Of a stretch of 53,613 nt of DNA, positions 53,211 through 53,613 are shown one piece after another. The number at the start of each line of letters is the position of its first letter. Positions within the stretch are counted from its first letter, which is position 1. Origin of the DNA: Perkinsus marinus ATCC 50983. Lineage: Eukaryota; Perkinsozoa; Perkinsida; Perkinsidae. The notes beneath the pieces were generated by a model. That model saw only the letters and a list, made by a program, of their open reading frames with translations, was not told where the DNA came from and did not search any database. Made by a program: the position numbers and the translations under genes. The stretch covers positions 62,845 to 116,457 of the forward strand of contig NW_003202153.1 in assembly GCF_000006405.1 (NCBI RefSeq). Reading direction: 5' to 3'.

Positions 53211-53267
<57 letters not shown>

Positions 53268-53527
53268 TTAGGAACGCCTTCCGGAATATCCTTCTTGGCC
53301 TTCTTAGCAGGCGATGCCTCTGACTTAAACTCATTCCTGATATCCTCATCTTGAGGGGATTCCGAGAATTCCGAAAGTCTCTTCTGCAAGGTGCGCTTAG
53401 CTTGACCGAAGTTCTCAATACGATCATCAGTCACTCGGTTGGCCAAGAAACCTACAATGACATCACATACACACCATTTCCCACAAGAATAACGGCCCAA
53501 GTTGTCGAAGTATGCGATAACGCACGC
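52934..53527 (-). CDS. Ser-rich nuclear-type protein with DEK/SAP-like C-terminus (5' part beyond edge or unresolved)
   Basis: A long exon reads FLANRVTDDRIENFGQAKRT, LQKRLSEFSESPQDEDIRNE, a nuclear-signal-like SPAKKAKKDIPEG and then about 19 Ser encoded by AGT. A 31 nt intron leads to YRQMKEFLPTFDAHVSKVEK and IFDLSRELFTKEL, and a last exon reads LSKADVQKSDLAWELCEWLK with the stop at 52934. The end resembles the SAP-like helical motif of DEK-type chromatin proteins (leucine-spaced helix, K-x-D-L-x-x-x-L-x-x-W-L-K). The match is weak and short. The start is not established. Confidence 0.38.
53211..53266 (-). repeat. (AGT)n microsatellite encoding polyserine
   Basis: About 18 CTA units on the plus strand read as AGT codons on the minus strand, inside the DEK/SAP-like gene. 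Confidence 0.95.
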
Positions 53528-53613
53528 TCTTAGCGAGCTAAAATGATCGCCCTCCTATTACTATTGAGCTGACGCTTCTTTTTAACAGGTGCAAACGATG
53601 TGATGAGATCTCC

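Overview
The window looks like nuclear DNA of a compact protist genome. Genes are densely packed and split by many short GT-AG introns, often 25-60 nt. The gene set is eukaryotic: ESCRT-III, spliceosomal Sm and CWF19, anoctamin, sortilin, SYS1 and a dynein light chain. The EF-hand-tailed potassium channel, the long same-strand gene runs and the base composition point to an alveolate. Perkinsus (Perkinsozoa) is my best guess. That is inference, because no rRNA or spliced-leader sequence was found. All exon joins were worked out by eye from reading frame, splice signals and family resemblance.

Layout. From 1 to 15.9 kb every recognised gene is on the minus strand: a LON-domain fragment, a CAF1-like deadenylase that has lost catalytic residues, a Tctex-type dynein light chain, a coiled-coil protein, a K+ channel with EF-hands, an unrecognised gene, SmF and Snf7/CHMP4. 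At 15.9-16.3 kb the direction switches. From 16.3 to 34.4 kb everything is on the plus strand: PET117, a Deltex-like WWE/RING ubiquitin ligase, a DEAD-box helicase with a mitochondrial-type N-terminus, an EDR2/DUF1336 protein, CWF19L2 and an anoctamin. Then come nucleoredoxin (minus, with a 100-N assembly gap), a complete VPS10/sortilin (plus), and a second minus-strand run to the end: an unrecognised gene, SYS1, several small unrecognised genes, a tRNA-Val, a small membrane protein and a Ser-rich DEK/SAP-like protein.

These are mostly single-copy housekeeping and trafficking genes rather than one pathway. Snf7, SYS1 and sortilin all serve endomembrane traffic. SmF and CWF19L2 serve splicing. 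The K+ channel and anoctamin are Ca2+-responsive membrane proteins.

Mobile DNA. Family A is a 150-180 bp hAT-like MITE with about 12 copies, mostly in introns. Family B is a 127 bp foldback MITE with TA target duplications and 4 copies, one nested in repeat C. The most striking element is a 1,209 bp GATC-saturated element with perfect terminal inverted repeats and a 5 bp target duplication. It splits coding exon 2 of SYS1, and its termini carry potential splice sites that would keep the frame, so it may behave as a new intron.
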